Made by a program: the position numbers and the translations under genes. Positions 44,419-53,252 of a stretch of DNA of 64,000 bases are shown here, one piece after another (within the stretch, counting starts at the first letter, position 1; each line of letters starts with the position of its first letter). Origin of the DNA: Bacteroides caccae (GTDB taxonomy: Bacteria > Bacteroidota > Bacteroidia > Bacteroidales > Bacteroidaceae); assembly GCF_002222615.2 (NCBI RefSeq), contig NZ_CP022412.2:1984001-2048000 (forward strand). Direction: 5' to 3'. The notes beneath the pieces are model-generated. The model did no database searches, was not told where the DNA came from, and saw only the letters and a list, made by a program, of their open reading frames with translations.

Positions 44419-45669
44419 TTAATTTGTTTTACTCTCCCGTCGGTGCTTATACTTGAATACCAAGGCAAACAGAATTCCGATAACCAACGCATACGCAGCA
44501 AAAATCAGCCAGATATCCGTCCATTCCCGACTCACCAATTTGCCGTCGGCATATACCGAGAAAGCATCTACCACAGCTCCGCTGGCATATCCTCCGATGA
44601 TAGCTCCCAGACCGTTAGTCATCATAAAGAACAACCCTTGAGCACTGGCACGAATGGAGGAATTAGTCTCTTGTTCAACAAACAAGGAACCGGAAATGTT
44701 GAAGAAATCAAACGCCATACCATAAACAATCATGGAAAGAATCAACATCCACAATCCGCCTCCCGGATCTCCGAAGCCGAACAAACCGAACCGGAATACC
44801 CATGCAAACATACTGATTAACATCACTTGCTTGATGCCGAAATGCTTCAGGAAAAACGGTATAGCAAGAATAAACAGTGTCTCGGACATCTGTGATATGG
44901 ATAGCAGGATAACCGAATGTTTCACCCCGAAAGAATCTGCAAACTCCGGAATACCGGCAAAACTGCCTAGAAACAGGTCACCGTATGTATTGGTTATCTG
45001 TAAAGCCGCCCCCAAAAGCATGGAGAAAAGGAAGAAAATTGCCATTTTCTTTCTTTTAAATAACACCAATGCATCCAGCCCGAAAGCCGAAAGCAGTGAT
45101 TTGTTTTCTGTTTTGGCGGGTTTACAAGCCGGAAGGGTGAAAGAATAAACTCCCAGTAACAGCGCGGATATGGCACCGACATAAAGTTGGGCGCTTGAGT
45201 TTTTGAATCCGGTAAGGTCTACCGCCCACATGGCACAGATAAAACCGATCGTTCCCCATACGCGGATAGGGGGGAAATCTTTGATTAAATCACATTTATA
45301 TTGCTCCAATGCATTGTATGAAACGGTATTGGCTAATGACAAAGTAGGCATATATACCAATAGATTGAGTAACATGGCCCAATACATCTGGTCGTATCCC
45401 GTAGCGGTGGAAGCGTAGAAAAGACAGGCTGCACCTACAATGTGGCAAAGTCCGTATAAACGCTCTGCATTAAACCATTTATCGGCAATGATACCGATAA
45501 TGCCGGGCATCACCAAAGAGGCAATTCCCATAGTGGCGAAAATGGCTCCGATTTGTCCACCTTCGAAATGGAGTTCTCTGCCCATATAGCCACCTAGTGA
45601 AATTAACCATGACCCCCAGACAAAAAATTGCAGGAAGTTCATAATAATCAAACGAACTTTTATGCTCAT
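44419..45669 (-). CDS. Nucleoside MFS transporter (NupG/XapB-like)
   Basis: A 416-aa protein with 12 predicted helices. The N-terminus MSIKVRLIIMNFLQFFVWGSWLISLGGYM and the segment NTVSYNALEQYKCDLIKDFPPIRVWGTIGFI are characteristic of the nucleoside:H+ symporter family. It should import nucleosides across the inner membrane. It is the first gene of the long minus-strand operon, with its own promoter. Confidence 0.9.
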   Translation of the reverse strand: MSIKVRLIIMNFLQFFVWGSWLISLGGYMGRELHFEGGQIGAIFATMGIASLVMPGIIGIIADKWFNAERLYGLCHIVGAACLFYASTATGYDQMYWAMLLNLLVYMPTLSLANTVSYNALEQYKCDLIKDFPPIRVWGTIGFICAMWAVDLTGFKNSSAQLYVGAISALLLGVYSFTLPACKPAKTENKSLLSAFGLDALVLFKRKKMAIFFLFSMLLGAALQITNTYGDLFLGSFAGIPEFADSFGVKHSVILLSISQMSETLFILAIPFFLKHFGIKQVMLISMFAWVFRFGLFGFGDPGGGLWMLILSMIVYGMAFDFFNISGSLFVEQETNSSIRASAQGLFFMMTNGLGAIIGGYASGAVVDAFSVYADGKLVSREWTDIWLIFAAYALVIGILFALVFKYKHRRESKTN

Positions 45670-45710
45670 GACTTTTTAAATTTGTGTTTCTCTTTTGCTA
45701 ATAATAGATG

Positions 45711-45743
45711 CAAATATAATATTTTCGTTGATTGGGTGAGCAA
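45711..45743 (-). promoter_or_regulatory. Promoter of the nucleoside transporter operon
   Basis: The minus strand has TTG (45743-45741), a 22-nt spacer and TATATTTG (45718-45711), close to consensus, about 42 bp upstream of the ATG at 45669. Confidence 0.55.
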
Positions 45744-45829
45744 GTTAATTGATAAAAAGGCGATAAAAAAGGCATAAATGCAAAGAAGGAAGAATATCTA
45801 TGATAAAAAATAAGAATGGAAAGGGTATA

Positions 45830-45898
45830 TAAAAAAAGAAGGCTATCTATCCCAGACAGCCAATCTTTGTTAACCTTAAATCTAATACCATGAAAAAC
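45830..45898 (-). ncRNA. Small RNA or leader unit with its own promoter and terminator
   Basis: The minus strand has a -7 box TATCTTTG (45912-45905), predicted start near 45898, then about 37 nt without a plausible reading frame and a terminator. The terminator stem is GGCTGTCT/AGATAGCC (45861-45854 with 45848-45841), loop GGGAT, followed by TTCTTTTTTT. The product would be about 70 nt. The wording around ATGGTATTAGATTTAAGG looks familiar from intergenic regions of other Bacteroides, but I cannot name the RNA. It could also be an attenuated upstream leader of the transporter operon. Confidence 0.5.
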
Positions 45899-45904
45899 AC
45901 AGTG

Positions 45905-45912
45905 CAAAGATA
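45905..45912 (-). promoter_or_regulatory. -7 box of the small RNA unit
   Basis: TATCTTTG on the minus strand, followed by CACTG. A possible TTG lies 16 nt upstream (45931-45929), shorter than the usual 19-21 nt. Confidence 0.5.
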
Positions 45913-46075
45913 AGTGGTTTATGTTATACAACATAATGTTTTATTGAAAAACTGCATGCTGTTAACTCTAATTAACTTTGAATACTCCTTTTTTCTGTTA
46001 CTGCCTCCTGATTTCCTCTTATAATATTCTTTTTTATCCTTCGAGTAGAAATCTGGTTCCGACATCTTGCCGGAC

Positions 46076-47254
46076 TTATTCTACGTAGAGTACAAGTCCT
46101 TTCAGATATTCGCCTTCCGGATGATAGATATTCACCGGATGATCGGCAGGTTGGGTGAGCTGGTGCAAGATACGCACGCTGCGTCCCGACATGGCGGCTG
46201 CGGTGAATACTGCTGTGCGGAAATTATCTTTGGTTACTACCTGTGAGCAGGAGAAAGTAAACAAGATACCACCCGGCTTGATTTTCTCGAATGCTTTGGC
46301 GTTCAGTTTCCGATAACCCTGCAATGCGTTCCGCAACGCATCCTTGTGTTTGGCAAATGCGGGTGGGTCGAGGATAATCAGGTCATACTGGTCGCCCATA
46401 CGGTCGAGGTATTTGAAGGCGTCTTCAGCGAATGCTTCATGGCGGGGATCACCAGGGAAGTTCAGTTCCACATTCTTGTTGGTCAGGTCGATTGCTTTCG
46501 CAGAGCTGTCTACCGAGTGGACGAGCTTTGCACCTCCGCGCATGGCGTAGAAAGAAAAGCCTCCGGTGTAGCAGAACATATTCAGTACCGAGCGATCTTT
46601 GGCATACCGTTCCAATAACGAGCGGTTTTCGCGTTGGTCTACAAAGAATCCCGTTTTCTGGCCTTTCAGCCAGTCTACATGAAACTTCAGGCCGTACTCT
46701 TGTGCGATATTATCGTTGCTTCCTCCTTTCAGGAAACCATTTTCGGGGAAAAGGTCGGCTTTGAAAGGGAGCGTTGTTTCTGATTTATAATAGATATTTT
46801 CAATCTTGTCACCCATGACTTCGGACAAAGCCTCGGCGATCACCATGCGGTCTACGTGCATTCCTGCCGAGTGAGCTTGCATGACGGCAGTTTTGGCATA
46901 AATATCAATCACCAGTCCGGGGAGATTGTCACCTTCACCGTGTACGAGACGATAGGTGTCGTTGACCGGATTGATAGCGATTCCAATGGCACAACGCATG
47001 TCGTATGCAATTTCCAGTTTGCGTTTCCAGAAATCATGGTTGATCGGTTCTTGCCGGAAAGAAAGCACACGTACGGCGATACTTCCGATCTGGAAGTGTC
47101 CTTCGGCGATAAATTCTTTCTTGGAGGTGTATACTTCTACAACTTCACCTTCTTCGGGTTCTCCGTCGAAACGGGAGATAGCACCGGAGAAAATCCAGGG
47201 GTGAAATCTTTTCAGCGACTCTTCTTTACCGGGTTTGAGGTATACTTTATGCAT
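46076..47254 (-). CDS. Class I SAM-dependent rRNA methyltransferase (RlmI-like)
   Basis: A 392-aa protein. An N-terminal PUA domain (about 1-75, RFHPWIFSGAI) and an RlmI-like connector (GEGDNLPGLVIDIY) precede the Rossmann domain. Motif I is VLNMFCYTGGFSFYA (223-237) and the catalytic-loop motif is LDPPAFAK (295-302); TGFFVDQREN (201-210) is the family insert. E. coli RlmI makes m5C1962 in 23S rRNA; the same target is likely but not certain. It is last in the operon with the exonuclease and DUF5063 genes. Confidence 0.9.
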   Translation of the reverse strand: MHKVYLKPGKEESLKRFHPWIFSGAISRFDGEPEEGEVVEVYTSKKEFIAEGHFQIGSIAVRVLSFRQEPINHDFWKRKLEIAYDMRCAIGIAINPVNDTYRLVHGEGDNLPGLVIDIYAKTAVMQAHSAGMHVDRMVIAEALSEVMGDKIENIYYKSETTLPFKADLFPENGFLKGGSNDNIAQEYGLKFHVDWLKGQKTGFFVDQRENRSLLERYAKDRSVLNMFCYTGGFSFYAMRGGAKLVHSVDSSAKAIDLTNKNVELNFPGDPRHEAFAEDAFKYLDRMGDQYDLIILDPPAFAKHKDALRNALQGYRKLNAKAFEKIKPGGILFTFSCSQVVTKDNFRTAVFTAAAMSGRSVRILHQLTQPADHPVNIYHPEGEYLKGLVLYVE

Positions 47255-47260
47255 AGTGTT

Positions 47261-47905
47261 TTATTTATCTGATTCTATTAAATGTTCTTCTTTCTTTTCT
47301 TCGGGAGCTATTTCATAATTGCCTGTCCGCTTTAGTTCTTGCAGCAGGTTGTAGATGTTGAGGCATGCCCAGGCGTCGGTGGCGGCGTATTGTTTTTGTC
47401 CATCACTCAACACATCCGCTTCCCAATTGGACAGTCGTTGCGATTTGGAAATTTTTTCCTTAAATAAAATGGCATAAATCTTTTGGAGGCTTTTGTCCTG
47501 TATGCCGAACTGACGTACATAGTCCTGCAATTCGATACAACTCTGTTGGTTGAAAGGAGCACGTTTATGCAACATCATAAAGTCGTCTTTCAGCGAAAGC
47601 CCCACCTTAATAATTCCCGGGTTCTCAAGCAAGTCAACCAATGGCTGTGTAAGTCCCGTCATATTGAGCCGGAACAGAAAACAACATTCTTCGGAAGAAA
47701 TCTGGAGAAGCGCTACTTTGTGTGATTGCCCTTTTGTGAAAGAGGGCCGCGTTTCGCTGTCGATACCCAATATCGGCTGCGACAACAGGTAGGCTACCGC
47801 CTTTTCCGTTTCCGATTCCGATTGGATAACATGGATTCTTCCCGGAAAAACTACTTTCGGGAGTTCCTTTAATTCGTCTTTATCAATGGTTCTTCTTACA
47901 ATCAT
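47261..47905 (-). CDS. 3'-5' exonuclease, DEDDy family
   Basis: A 214-aa protein with a DnaQ/RNase D-type exonuclease domain. Exo I is LGIDSETRPSF (D49, E51), Exo II VGLSLKDDFMML (D107/D108) and Exo III YAATDAWA (Y173, D177), giving the DEDDy set. No HRDC domain follows, so it is shorter than RNase D. It lies 6 bp from the RlmI-like gene and 2 bp from the DUF5063 gene, an rRNA- or nucleic-acid-related operon. Confidence 0.9.
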   Translation of the reverse strand: MIVRRTIDKDELKELPKVVFPGRIHVIQSESETEKAVAYLLSQPILGIDSETRPSFTKGQSHKVALLQISSEECCFLFRLNMTGLTQPLVDLLENPGIIKVGLSLKDDFMMLHKRAPFNQQSCIELQDYVRQFGIQDKSLQKIYAILFKEKISKSQRLSNWEADVLSDGQKQYAATDAWACLNIYNLLQELKRTGNYEIAPEEKKEEHLIESDK

Positions 47906-47907
47906 TT

Positions 47908-48573
47908 TTATTTTTCATCATCGTGACAATGGCAACTGCCTTCGTGGCAGTGACATTCGTCGTCATGGCAATGACAACCGCCTTCTTCACAACAACTGTC
48001 GTCTTCGCTTGGTTCGTAAAATCCTTCTTCGTTGTTTTCTTCCTCTTCTTCGTTGTCCTGCAGATTATACTTCACGTCGTGGAGGGCGCGCAGTGTATTA
48101 ACCAGCTTTTGTCCCCACAACATTCCGAAGTTTTCCTGACAAATGGCCAGCGAATCGTTCATCGTTTCGTTCAATCCCAGTTGGAAAACAAAAATAAAGT
48201 CTTTGATATCTTGATAAATATCAGCCAAATCTTCAGATATGGACTTCTTGATAGGCTGGTCGCTGTATACCATATCCTGCACAAATACGTCCAGATAATC
48301 ATCCTTGTCTCCCATTAATCCTGCAAGGTTGATACGAAGAATTTCATAAATTTCTTCAGTCACATACGTCTCGGGTGCCTCATCCCCGATCGTCTCACAC
48401 TTCGGCAGCATGGAGGCTTTGAGATAGAGTAAAGGCAGTATTTTCAATGATGTATCAACGAAAGTGCTGCGCTTCATGCTTTCGGCACGTTCGAGGAATG
48501 CACAAAATTCGGCGGCTACCGTTACGAACTCAATTACATTCTTATCAAATATCGTTTGGCTTTCTTTTTCCAT
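47908..48573 (-). CDS. DUF5063 family protein with Cys/His-rich tail
   Basis: I start at ATG 48573 (MEKESQTIFDKNVIEFVTVAAEFC), because the in-frame Met 24 bp upstream would overlap the promoter. The 221-aa product is mainly helical, matching DUF5063 (YVTEEIYEILRINLAGLMGDKDDYLDVF). The last approximately 28 residues are extraordinary: repeats of CHCHDDE/CHCHEGS with a leading CC, plus Asp/Glu, which looks like a metal-binding tail. First gene of the operon with the exonuclease and the RlmI-like methyltransferase. Function unknown. Confidence 0.8.
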   Translation of the reverse strand: MEKESQTIFDKNVIEFVTVAAEFCAFLERAESMKRSTFVDTSLKILPLLYLKASMLPKCETIGDEAPETYVTEEIYEILRINLAGLMGDKDDYLDVFVQDMVYSDQPIKKSISEDLADIYQDIKDFIFVFQLGLNETMNDSLAICQENFGMLWGQKLVNTLRALHDVKYNLQDNEEEEENNEEGFYEPSEDDSCCEEGGCHCHDDECHCHEGSCHCHDDEK

Positions 48574-48594
48574 AATCAGCGTTGATTTGAAACG

Positions 48595-48602
48595 CAAAGG
48601 TA
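48595..48602 (-). promoter_or_regulatory. -7 box of the DUF5063 operon
   Basis: The minus strand reads TACCTTTG (48602-48595), then CG, 22 bp upstream of the chosen ATG 48573. This supports that start rather than the one at 48597. The -33 box is not clear. Confidence 0.45.
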
Positions 48603-48644
48603 AGAAAAAGGATTGAATGAGCGTAGCGCTCGTTATTTTTTTAT

Positions 48645-48652
48645 TATTTTTG
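48645..48652 (+). promoter_or_regulatory. -7 box of ftsK
   Basis: TATTTTTG at 48645-48652, followed by CGGC, fits TAnnTTTG and is 46 bp upstream of ATG 48698. It excludes the in-frame start at 48617, which would lie upstream of transcription. A GAGCG-TAG-CGCTC palindrome lies just upstream (48619-48631). Confidence 0.5.
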
Positions 48653-48697
48653 CGGCTTAGATTACGATTCCAATTTTATAAAAAGAATAAAAGACTC

Positions 48698-51196
48698 ATG
48701 GCAAAAAAAAAATTAGATAAGGAGGTCGAACGTACTCCCTCTTCTCCGGGTAAAATCGCAGCAATTTTAAAGAATGAGACTGTCCACTTTGTTATCGGAT
48801 TAATGTTGGTCATTTTTTCCGTTTATTTATTGTTGGCTTTTTCCTCTTTCTTTTTCACGGGAGCTGCCGACCAGAGTATTATCGACAGTGGAAATCCGGC
48901 AGACCTGTCGGCGGTCAACAATCATGTGAAGAACTACGCTGGTTCGCGTGGGGCGCAGTTGGCTCATTACTTGATTAATGATTGCTTCGGTGTCTCTTCC
49001 TTCTTTATTCTTGTCTTTTTGGCGGTGGCAGGATTGAAGTTGATGCGTGTGCGTGTTGTCCGTCTGTGGAAGTGGTTTATAGGTTGCACATTGTTACTGG
49101 TATGGTTCTCTATATTCTTCGGATTTGTGCTTATGGATCATTATCAGGATTCTTTCATTTATCTGGGCGGTATGCACGGATACAATGTCAGCCGTTGGCT
49201 GATCTCTCAGGTCGGTGTACCCGGGGTGTGGATGATTCTGTTGATAACGGCTATTTGCTTCTTTATATATATAAGTGCGCGTACAGTGATTTGGTTGCGC
49301 AAACTCTTTGCATTGAGTTTCCTGAAACGAAAGAAGAAGGAGGAAGAAGAGCTTGCCACTACCGGAGAAGAACCGCAGGAATTTACGACCTCCCAACCGC
49401 AGGAAGTAGAATTTAACTTGAAACGGACATACAAACAGACACCGCCTCCGGCACCTGTAATGGATATACAGGCGGAAGAACCCCAAGAAGAATTTCCGGT
49501 GAGTGAACCGGAAACGGACGATATATCCTCCGCTTCATCCGATGAGAGTGAAGGAGTAACCATGGTGTTCGAACCAACCGTTTCCAATGTTGTTCCTCCT
49601 TTGGGGGGAGAGTCTTCGGAGGATGAAGAACCCGGTTTTGAAGTGGAGTCTGCCGCTTCGGAAGAAGAATATCAGGGACCGGAAATGGAACCTTATAACC
49701 CGACAAAAGATTTGGAGAATTATCGTTTCCCCACGATCGACCTGATGAAGCATTTTGAAAACGACGATCCGACAATTGATATGGATGAACAGAATGCCAA
49801 TAAAGACCGTATCATCAATACGTTGCGCAGCTTCGGCATTGAAATCAGCACGATTAAGGCAACGGTCGGTCCTACGGTTACTCTGTATGAGATAACTCCC
49901 GAACAAGGCGTGCGTATCTCCAAAATTCGCGGATTGGAGGATGATATTGCGTTGAGCCTGTCTGCTGACGGTATCCGTATCATTGCCCCGATACCGGGCA
50001 AGGGAACCATCGGTATTGAGGTACCGAACAAGAATCCGAAGATTGTTTCCGGGCAAAGTGTTATCGGAAGCAAGAAATTCCAGGAATCCAAGTTTGACCT
50101 GCCTATTGTGTTGGGAAAGACTATTACGAATGAAGTCTTTATGTTCGACCTTTGCAAGATGCCGCACGTATTGGTGGCAGGTGCAACCGGTCAGGGTAAG
50201 TCTGTCGGTCTGAATGCAATTATTACTTCCTTATTATATAAGAAACATCCGGCTGAACTGAAGTTTGTCCTGGTCGACCCGAAGAAGGTAGAGTTCAGCA
50301 TCTACTCGGTCATTGAAAACCATTTCCTTGCCAAACTTCCCGATGGCGGTGAACCGATTATTACGGACGTGACGAAAGTAGTGCAAACTCTGAATTCCGT
50401 CTGTGTGGAAATGGATACCCGTTATGACCTGTTGAAAATGGCTCATGTACGTAATGTCAAGGAGTATAATGAGAAGTTTATCAACCGTCGTCTGAATCCG
50501 GAGAAAGGACATAAGTTCATGCCGTATATTGTCGTTGTTATCGACGAGTTCGGTGACCTGATTATGACGGCAGGTAAGGAGGTGGAACTTCCGATTGCCC
50601 GTATCGCCCAGTTGGCGCGTGCTGTCGGTATCCACATGATTATCGCTACACAGCGGCCGACGACGAATATCATCACGGGTACGATTAAAGCCAACTTCCC
50701 GGCCCGTATCGCTTTCCGTGTATCCGCCATGATGGATTCCCGAACGATTCTTGACCGTCCGGGTGCCAACCGTCTGATTGGTAAGGGAGATATGCTTTTC
50801 TTACAGGGAGCTGATCCGGTGCGTGTGCAATGTGCCTTTATCGATACGCCGGAAGTAGAGGAAATCACGAAGTTTATTGCCCGTCAGCAAGGATATCCTA
50901 CTCCTTTCTTCCTGCCCGAGTATGTGAGTGAAGACAGCGGTAGCGAAGTAGGGGATATTGATATGGGGCGTCTTGACCCGTTGTTTGAAGACGCTGCCCG
51001 GTTGGTGGTTATTCATCAGCAAGGTTCCACGTCGTTAATTCAACGTAAGTTTGCTATCGGTTATAATCGTGCCGGCCGTATCATGGATCAACTTGAAAAG
51101 GCTGGAATCGTCGGTCCTACGCAGGGAAGCAAAGCGCGTGACGTACTTTGCATCGATGATAATGATCTTGAAATGCGTTTGAACAATTTGCAGTAA
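48698..51196 (+). CDS. ftsK: DNA translocase FtsK/SpoIIIE
   Basis: I use ATG 48698 (MAKKKLDKEVERTP), downstream of the -7 box; the product is 832 aa. N-terminal membrane helices (about 27-180) anchor it at the septum. An acidic Pro-rich linker (about 200-340) leads to the motor: alpha/beta domains, Walker A GATGQGKS near 493-500, Walker B IVVVIDEFGDL and RPTTNIITGTIKANFPARIAFRV. A gamma winged-helix at the C-terminus (GSTSLIQRKFAIGYNRAGRIMDQLE) would read KOPS-like sites. It pumps chromosome ends apart before division. lolA-like and trxB genes follow. Confidence 0.97.
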   Translation: MAKKKLDKEVERTPSSPGKIAAILKNETVHFVIGLMLVIFSVYLLLAFSSFFFTGAADQSIIDSGNPADLSAVNNHVKNYAGSRGAQLAHYLINDCFGVSSFFILVFLAVAGLKLMRVRVVRLWKWFIGCTLLLVWFSIFFGFVLMDHYQDSFIYLGGMHGYNVSRWLISQVGVPGVWMILLITAICFFIYISARTVIWLRKLFALSFLKRKKKEEEELATTGEEPQEFTTSQPQEVEFNLKRTYKQTPPPAPVMDIQAEEPQEEFPVSEPETDDISSASSDESEGVTMVFEPTVSNVVPPLGGESSEDEEPGFEVESAASEEEYQGPEMEPYNPTKDLENYRFPTIDLMKHFENDDPTIDMDEQNANKDRIINTLRSFGIEISTIKATVGPTVTLYEITPEQGVRISKIRGLEDDIALSLSADGIRIIAPIPGKGTIGIEVPNKNPKIVSGQSVIGSKKFQESKFDLPIVLGKTITNEVFMFDLCKMPHVLVAGATGQGKSVGLNAIITSLLYKKHPAELKFVLVDPKKVEFSIYSVIENHFLAKLPDGGEPIITDVTKVVQTLNSVCVEMDTRYDLLKMAHVRNVKEYNEKFINRRLNPEKGHKFMPYIVVVIDEFGDLIMTAGKEVELPIARIAQLARAVGIHMIIATQRPTTNIITGTIKANFPARIAFRVSAMMDSRTILDRPGANRLIGKGDMLFLQGADPVRVQCAFIDTPEVEEITKFIARQQGYPTPFFLPEYVSEDSGSEVGDIDMGRLDPLFEDAARLVVIHQQGSTSLIQRKFAIGYNRAGRIMDQLEKAGIVGPTQGSKARDVLCIDDNDLEMRLNNLQ

Positions 51197-51215
51197 TCAA
51201 TCGTTTATTAATCAA

Positions 51216-51863
51216 ATGAGGAAATACATTTTTAGTGTTTTAATAGCTTTACTGTCATTGCCTGTGATTGCTCAACAACAGCAGTCGCAGGCTAAAGCTG
51301 TTCTTGATAAGACAGCCGAAGCATTTCGTAAGGCAGGCGGAGTGAAGGCTGATTTCATTATTAAATCTGTGACTAACGGTTTGGTGGAAGGGTCGGAAAG
51401 CGGTACGATTCAGTTGAAAGGAGAGAAGTTCGTATTGAAGGCGTCCGAAGTGATAACCTGGTTTGATGGGAAAACGCAATGGAGCTATGTAGTCAGGAAT
51501 GATGAAGTGAACGTCAGCAATCCGACACAGGAAGAACTGCAACAGATTAATCCGTATACATTCCTGTATATGTATCAGAAAGGATTTTCCTATAAACTGG
51601 GAACAGTAAAGACTTACGGGGGAAAGGCTGTCTGGGAAGTAATTCTCATAGCGAAGGATAAGAAACAGGATTTGGAGCGTATCACTCTTTATGTGACGAA
51701 GAATACGTATGAGCCTCTATATATTCTGCTTCAGCAGCGTGATCAGCAGACGCGTAATGAGATTACCGTGACAGGTTATCAGACACGGCTGAATTATGCG
51801 GATAGTATTTTTTCTTTTGATAAAAAACAATATCCGAATGCAGAGATTATTGATTTGAGATAA
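51216..51863 (+). CDS. LolA-like outer membrane lipoprotein carrier
   Basis: A 215-aa periplasmic protein with signal MRKYIFSVLIALLSLPVIAQ. The body matches the LolA half-barrel: KTAEAFRKAGGVKADFIIK, TQWSYVVRNDEVNVSNP and INPYTFLYMYQKGF. LolA-type proteins carry lipoproteins through the periplasm; Bacteroidetes versions are diverged, so the exact role is inferred. It starts 19 bp after ftsK, an arrangement common in Bacteroidetes. Confidence 0.88.
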   Translation: MRKYIFSVLIALLSLPVIAQQQQSQAKAVLDKTAEAFRKAGGVKADFIIKSVTNGLVEGSESGTIQLKGEKFVLKASEVITWFDGKTQWSYVVRNDEVNVSNPTQEELQQINPYTFLYMYQKGFSYKLGTVKTYGGKAVWEVILIAKDKKQDLERITLYVTKNTYEPLYILLQQRDQQTRNEITVTGYQTRLNYADSIFSFDKKQYPNAEIIDLR

Positions 51864-51902
51864 AATGTTTTTGAATAACAAAACGATAAAGGTATAATTA
51901 AA

Positions 51903-52853
51903 ATGGCAGAAATAGAAAAAGTTAAGTGCCTGATTATTGGTTCAGGACCTGCCGGATATACGGCAGCGATTTATGCGGGACGTGCAAACTTGTGTCCGGT
52001 GCTTTATGAAGGATTGCAGCCCGGCGGTCAGTTGACGACAACTACGGATGTTGAAAACTTCCCCGGTTATCCGGAAGGTATCAGCGGACCGCAGTTGATG
52101 GAAGATTTGCGTGCACAGGCGAGCCGCTTTGGGACAGATGTACGTTTCGGTATTGCTACTGCAGCGGATTTGAGCAAGGCTCCTTATAAAATAACGATTG
52201 ACGGAGAAAAAGAAATCGAAGCGGAGACGTTGATTATCTCTACCGGGGCAACAGCTAAGTATTTGGGACTGGAAGACGAAAAGAAATATGCGGGAATGGG
52301 TGTCAGCGCTTGTGCTACCTGCGATGGTTTCTTCTATCGTAAGAAAGTGGTTGCCGTAGTCGGTGGCGGTGATACGGCTTGTGAAGAAGCGGTTTATCTT
52401 GCCGGACTTGCATCGAAAGTATATCTGATTGTCCGTAAGCCTTTCCTGCGTGCATCGAAGATTATGCAGGAGCGCGTGATGAATCACGAGAAGATTGAAG
52501 TTCTTTTTGAACACAATGCTGTCGGTTTGTACGGTGACAATGGAGTGGAAGGTGTAAACCTTGTGAAACGTTGGGGTGAACCGGATGAGGAACGTTACAG
52601 CCTGCCTATCGACGGTTTCTTTCTGGCTATCGGTCATCAACCGAATTCTGATATATTCAAGGATTATCTGGATACGGATGAAGTGGGTTATATCATTACA
52701 GATGGTGCCAGTCCGCGTACGAAAGTTCCCGGAGTGTTTGCTGCCGGAGATGTGGCCGACCCTCATTACCGTCAGGCTATTACAGCGGCGGGAAGCGGAT
52801 GCAAGGCTGCTATTGAGGCAGAACGTTACCTTTCTGCAAAAGGACTTATCTGA
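51903..52853 (+). CDS. trxB: Thioredoxin-disulfide reductase
   Basis: A 316-aa flavoprotein. FAD-binding GSGPAGYTAAIYAGRA is at the N-terminus, the redox-active pair is C137 and C140 in SACATCDGFFYRKK, NADPH-binding VVGGGDTACEEAVYLAG follows, and GVFAAGDVADPHYRQAITAAGSG closes the FAD site. It reduces thioredoxin with NADPH. It is third in a ftsK-lolA-trxB run (gap 39 bp) and ends in a strong terminator. Confidence 0.97.
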   Translation: MAEIEKVKCLIIGSGPAGYTAAIYAGRANLCPVLYEGLQPGGQLTTTTDVENFPGYPEGISGPQLMEDLRAQASRFGTDVRFGIATAADLSKAPYKITIDGEKEIEAETLIISTGATAKYLGLEDEKKYAGMGVSACATCDGFFYRKKVVAVVGGGDTACEEAVYLAGLASKVYLIVRKPFLRASKIMQERVMNHEKIEVLFEHNAVGLYGDNGVEGVNLVKRWGEPDEERYSLPIDGFFLAIGHQPNSDIFKDYLDTDEVGYIITDGASPRTKVPGVFAAGDVADPHYRQAITAAGSGCKAAIEAERYLSAKGLI

Positions 52854-52925
52854 TAAATATAATGTTCAGTATAAAACCGAAGGATAGTAATCACACAATT
52901 CCGGTGTGGTAACTCTTAAAATAAA

Positions 52926-52969
52926 AACGGTGGACATCGGTTAGAAACTAGTGTCCACCGTTCTTTTTA
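52926..52969 (+). terminator. trxB terminator
   Basis: A perfect 11-bp stem (AACGGTGGACA at 52926-52936 with TGTCCACCGTT at 52952-52962), 15-nt loop, followed by CTTTTTAT. Confidence 0.9.
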
Positions 52970-53002
52970 TATTGGGTTTACTCTAAGATGATTTACACTT
53001 GG

Positions 53003-53101
53003 TTAATACGCTTCAATCTCGTCCAGCCATAATTCGGCAGGAATCACTTCCGGACCATTGATAAAGATAAAAGAAGAAGAGAAATACTTTCCTTCATGAT
53101 C
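53003..53101 (-). pseudogene. C-terminal remnant of a lost gene
   Basis: The minus strand encodes 33 residues, DHEGKYFSSSFIFINGPE followed by VIPAELWLDEIEAY, then TAA, closed upstream by an in-frame TAG. The LWLDEIE ending is like the last strand of beta-sandwich carbohydrate-binding domains in Bacteroides surface lipoproteins; this identity is a guess. There is no start codon or upstream domain, so it is a decayed gene end. Confidence 0.5.
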
Positions 53102-53252
53102 CTAAAATGTGTGTTAAGTTATAAATAGATTTGACACGACAAATTTGTAATTTCTGTTTGTACAAAATTATTTGTGCCTATTGCTTTATGCGTATAAAAG
53201 AATGGATCTTGTTTCTCTTTCTTATACAAGTTGTTTAAAGAACAGACTTTGT

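Larger units (their letters stand above)
45670..46075. other. Intergenic region upstream of the nucleoside transporter
   Basis: The 406-bp gap holds the transporter promoter, then a small separate promoter-to-terminator unit (45830-45912). To the right is about 140 bp of AT-rich DNA, downstream of the RlmI-like gene, in which I see no convincing structure. Confidence 0.75.

Noticed and set aside
45698..45934. 78-aa minus-strand frame upstream of the nucleoside transporter
   Set aside because: It runs through the promoter and terminator of the small RNA unit and the transporter -7 box; it has no family resemblance.
48617..48697. N-terminal extension of ftsK from ATG 48617
   Set aside because: The likely -7 box at 48645-48652 lies inside it, and homologous proteins start at the MAKKK segment.
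51942..52766. 274-aa minus-strand frame across trxB
   Set aside because: It is fully antisense to thioredoxin reductase with intact motifs; no start signal or homology is seen.
52861..52911. 16-codon frame right after trxB (ATG TTC AGT ... TGG TAA)
   Set aside because: Too short to support, with no sign of translation, and immediately before the trxB terminator.
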